Assembly: GCA_015501075.1 (NCBI GenBank)
Contig: JADNYJ010000057.1
Location: 124,001 to 188,000 of the forward strand
Reading direction: 5' to 3'
Origin: Gymnopilus junonius
Lineage: Eukaryota > Basidiomycota > Agaricomycetes > Agaricales > Galerinaceae
Length of the DNA stretch: 64,000 nucleotides
A program made the translations under genes and the position numbers. Shown in pieces: positions 61,736-64,000 of this stretch. The notes beneath the pieces were generated by a model. It did not search any database, was not told the origin of the DNA, and saw only the letters and a list, made by a program, of their open reading frames with translations. The first letter of the stretch is position 1, and each line of letters begins with the position of its first letter.

Positions 61736-62839
61736 ATGTCGCTATATCTTTGCGTTGATTGCGGTGGAACGAAGACAGCCGCTGCCATAACCAACGCTTC
61801 CGGCACAATCGTTGGGCGCGGTCATGGTGGTCCTTCTAATATCACCTATTTGACCCCCAAGTCCTTCATCTTGGCCATCAAAGAGGCGGTCACTACCGCT
61901 CTCGAGGCCACACTTCCAGCCTCGACATCGTCTTCGGAAAGGTTGGCGGCACAACTTCCGCCTATAGAGGACACTCCGTTCGCTGCGGCATGGTTTGGGA
62001 TATCAGGCGCAGATTCACCTGTAGCTATTGCAAGGATCGCTTTACCCCTATCTGACCTTCTTGGTCTGCCTCTAGGACCCAAGTTGGTCATCGCCAATGA
62101 CACACATCTCCTTGCTGCGCCCGTTAGGATGTATCCAGATGTTTCGAATGCGGTGGCTGTTATAGGTGGTACAGGCTCCATTGCGGTCAGCTTTAAAGAG
62201 GTCGGGGGGAATATTGAAGAAATGGGTCGTGTGGGCGGTTGGGGTTGGATTCTGGGTGACGAAGGAGGCGGTTACGATGTGGGTAGAGAAACGATCCGAC
62301 AGATACTTCTGGAACAGGACAAGGCTTCTGTGACTGGTGTACCGTTGCCACCCAGTACACTCATCGACAGTGTTCTACAGAGGTTTGGGGCGCAGAATGT
62401 CTTGGAGATTTTGACTGGCGTATACCTACCTGACCCCGTTCTGGGCAAGGTGGTCCCTCCTGATCAAGTTGAGGCCATCCACAACCATAATCGCGAGAAA
62501 CGCATTTCCAAGCTTCCTCCACTAGTGTTCGATGCTGCGTTCAAACACGACGACCCTCTCGCACTCAACATTCTTAAGACATCTGCTGGACATCTTGTGG
62601 ATGAGGTCGTCATGCTTCTAGGTGACGGCATCGAGCCGCCTACACGCGCTGTAAAAGCCGCTGAAAGCGTTATCTCTTTTGGAGGGTCTCTTGTGGGGAT
62701 TGAGGCGTACAGGAAGTTGATTTTGGATGACCTGGCGGAGAGGGGACATGTTTTTCGGCATGTCTTTTTTGTGGATGATGCTGCTGCGACTGGTGCCTCT
62801 GGTCTTGCTGCTGTGTTTAATCCTTCTTCCGGATCTTGA
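61736..62839 (+). CDS. N-acetylglucosamine kinase (BadF/BadG ATPase family)
   Basis: A single uninterrupted exon of 367 residues, unusual here. It phosphorylates GlcNAc at C6 with ATP, feeding salvaged amino sugar into UDP-GlcNAc or catabolism. The phosphate-1 block CVDCGGTKTAAAI and glycine turns (GGPSNITYL, GISGADSP) are present. NDTHLLAAP, VIGGTGSIAVSF, the hallmark GGWGWILGDEGGGYDVG, and AESVISFGGSL also fit the family. The ATG at 61736 (MSLYLCVDCGG) is the first in frame; an upstream TTG at 61706 is not a plausible start. All motifs of the hexokinase/actin-like fold are intact. Cytosolic; no signal peptide. It could instead act on another amino sugar, but GlcNAc kinase is the best fit. 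Confidence 0.9.
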   Translation: MSLYLCVDCGGTKTAAAITNASGTIVGRGHGGPSNITYLTPKSFILAIKEAVTTALEATLPASTSSSERLAAQLPPIEDTPFAAAWFGISGADSPVAIARIALPLSDLLGLPLGPKLVIANDTHLLAAPVRMYPDVSNAVAVIGGTGSIAVSFKEVGGNIEEMGRVGGWGWILGDEGGGYDVGRETIRQILLEQDKASVTGVPLPPSTLIDSVLQRFGAQNVLEILTGVYLPDPVLGKVVPPDQVEAIHNHNREKRISKLPPLVFDAAFKHDDPLALNILKTSAGHLVDEVVMLLGDGIEPPTRAVKAAESVISFGGSLVGIEAYRKLILDDLAERGHVFRHVFFVDDAAATGASGLAAVFNPSSGS

Positions 62840-62995
62840 GGTATTTAGTACTTATGATATAATTTACTGGATTGGCAGGTAGCAACATGAACTGAAATTC
62901 AACGATGGCTTGCAGTGCATCACAAGAGACCCATTCTCGGGCCGGTGTTGCGATTATAAGTTTACCTCGAACCCCACCGTCCTTTTCGATTGGAA

Positions 62996-64000
62996 ATGGT
63001 TGCCCTGACACGCCTATCTTGGAGGATCCCTCAAATCTGTGCTTTCATATTCATCTCGTTCTCGGTACTGGATACGACGTCCTGGCTATTTTTCTCGCCT
63101 CTGGTATCGCTCGTCTCGAACTGGCTGGGCTCCCTGAGTTTAAGTTCACGACCAACGCATCTCAACGGCTTGCACTCGACCTATCTTAGCGAAACCGACT
63201 CTTACCTATCCCCACCTCCTTGGAAAGAACGTCCTTCTCAGAACTTCTCTTGGACATCCAGCTCGTTTACCTTGGAAAATGGCCTAGGGCATCGAGATCC
63301 TATAGTGATGGATGAGCAGCTGCTCGTATCTCTGGCTTTTGCTACTTCTATGCGTCCTTCTGATATCAGACCATACTTTTATCGCGCGGCGGGATTGTTT
63401 GACGTGGATGATATCACAGTTACTACGTTGATTACGAGTAATCGGTTCAAAGTCTTTGCGAGGTTGGTGGAGAAGTATCGAGGTCCGTTTGTTGTTTCTT
63501 CATATGCTTGTGCTAGATCTCTTACTCTTCCGTTCCAGGCCCGATATCTGTCACGGTGCATATAAGGGATGTTGAAGAGCATGTGCAGGAAGTCTTGCTC
63601 TCCCTGCACGAGATGTATACTTCCTCAGAAACGATGAAAACCTTCGTCGACGTGCACCTCGTCATTGACGGCTTCGACAGGCAATTTAATACATGGCGAA
63701 ACCTTGCCCGCTTGTTCGCCCGAACCAACTTTGTCATGATGCTCGATATCGACTTTTACCCATGCACCGACTTTCGTTCTGTGATTAAAAGACTGAGCGG
63801 GAAGCTTTCGGACAAGCTGTTTGCGGGTCGTGCAGCGCTTGTTGTTCCGGCTTTTGAGTATTGGGATTTTCACGAGGGGACGGATTATGCGAATTTTCCG
63901 CCGGCCAAGTCGGTGCGCATATATTCAGCTTTTTTTGGTGTTGATATTAACCGGGGGTCTTTAGAGTCTTTTAGCATTGGTCAAGGAAGATCGTATTGGG
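62996..64000 (+). CDS. Family 49 glycosyltransferase (LARGE-like), partial at right edge
   Basis: Three exons are visible: 62996-63482, 63539-63912, and 63965 to the window end, with consistent phases. The start is ATG 62996 (MVALTRLSWRIPQ); the upstream TTG is ignored. A signal anchor follows (ICAFIFISFSVLDTTSWLFF). The lumenal domain includes SVTVHIRDVEEHVQEVLLSL and VHLVIDG, followed by NLARLFARTNFVMMLDIDFY with its D-x-D donor/metal site, and CTDFRSVI. Then come ALVVPAFEYW and ANFPPAKS. These match the GT49-type domain found in the beta-glucuronyltransferase half of LARGE proteins. It is likely Golgi-resident and active on protein glycans; substrates in fungi are unknown. The C-terminus lies outside the window. 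Confidence 0.87.

Overview
This is nuclear DNA of a filamentous fungus, most likely an agaricomycete (mushroom-forming basidiomycete). The evidence is about 24 densely packed protein genes on both strands, many introns of about 45-65 nt with GT-AG ends, an intron-bearing tRNA-Leu, and a gene set including Wee1, Cornichon, a Scs3-type FIT protein, arginine-specific carbamoyl-phosphate synthase and a homeodomain regulator. Nothing prokaryotic, viral or transposon-like was recognised. Exon boundaries were read by eye; where exon lengths are given, the phases were checked arithmetically. Layout, 0-20 kb: a partial arrestin-like gene (-) at the left edge, a Cdc1/Ted1-type metallophosphoesterase (-) with two homopolymer frameshifts, a four-exon NDUFB2-like complex I subunit (-), a large disordered zinc-knuckle protein (+), CPA1 (+) preceded by a spliced arginine-attenuator-type upstream ORF, a BSD-domain protein (+), tRNA-Leu(UAG) (-), an Asteroid-type nuclease-like protein (+), a small orphan (+), and a mitochondrial-type NAD(H) kinase (-). 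Layout, 20-38 kb: a BRCT protein (+), a GT17 glycosyltransferase (-), a coiled-coil orphan (-), a MoaB/Mog-domain protein (+), a gene-poor 3.8 kb interval, and a homeodomain factor (-). Layout, 38-64 kb: Wee1 (-), FIT/Scs3 (-), HEM2 (-), a second Cdc1/Ted1-type paralog with altered metal-site motifs (-), a conserved orphan (-), a peroxisomal acyl-CoA ligase ending in SKL (-), a 2.9 kb gene-free interval, an RRM/RGG protein (+), two tandem Cornichon genes with identical internal exon lengths (+), an N-acetylglucosamine kinase (+), and a partial GT49 glycosyltransferase (+) at the right edge. The genes are mostly housekeeping and do not form one pathway, though several touch the secretory route and glycans (Cornichon pair, GT17, GT49, GlcNAc kinase, Cdc1/Ted1 pair, FIT). 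The strongest regulatory observation is the CPA1 leader. Two short exons flanking a 48-nt intron join to encode a 22-residue peptide carrying a DYLSD core and ending 18 nt before the CPA1 start, which is the hallmark of the fungal arginine attenuator peptide. Retaining the intron would remove the core. Other points are the frameshifted and motif-degenerate Cdc1/Ted1 paralogs, a 17-nt microexon inside the homeodomain, a GC-AG intron, recurrent GTTCG splice donors, and an acidic in-frame extension after the first Cornichon stop codon.
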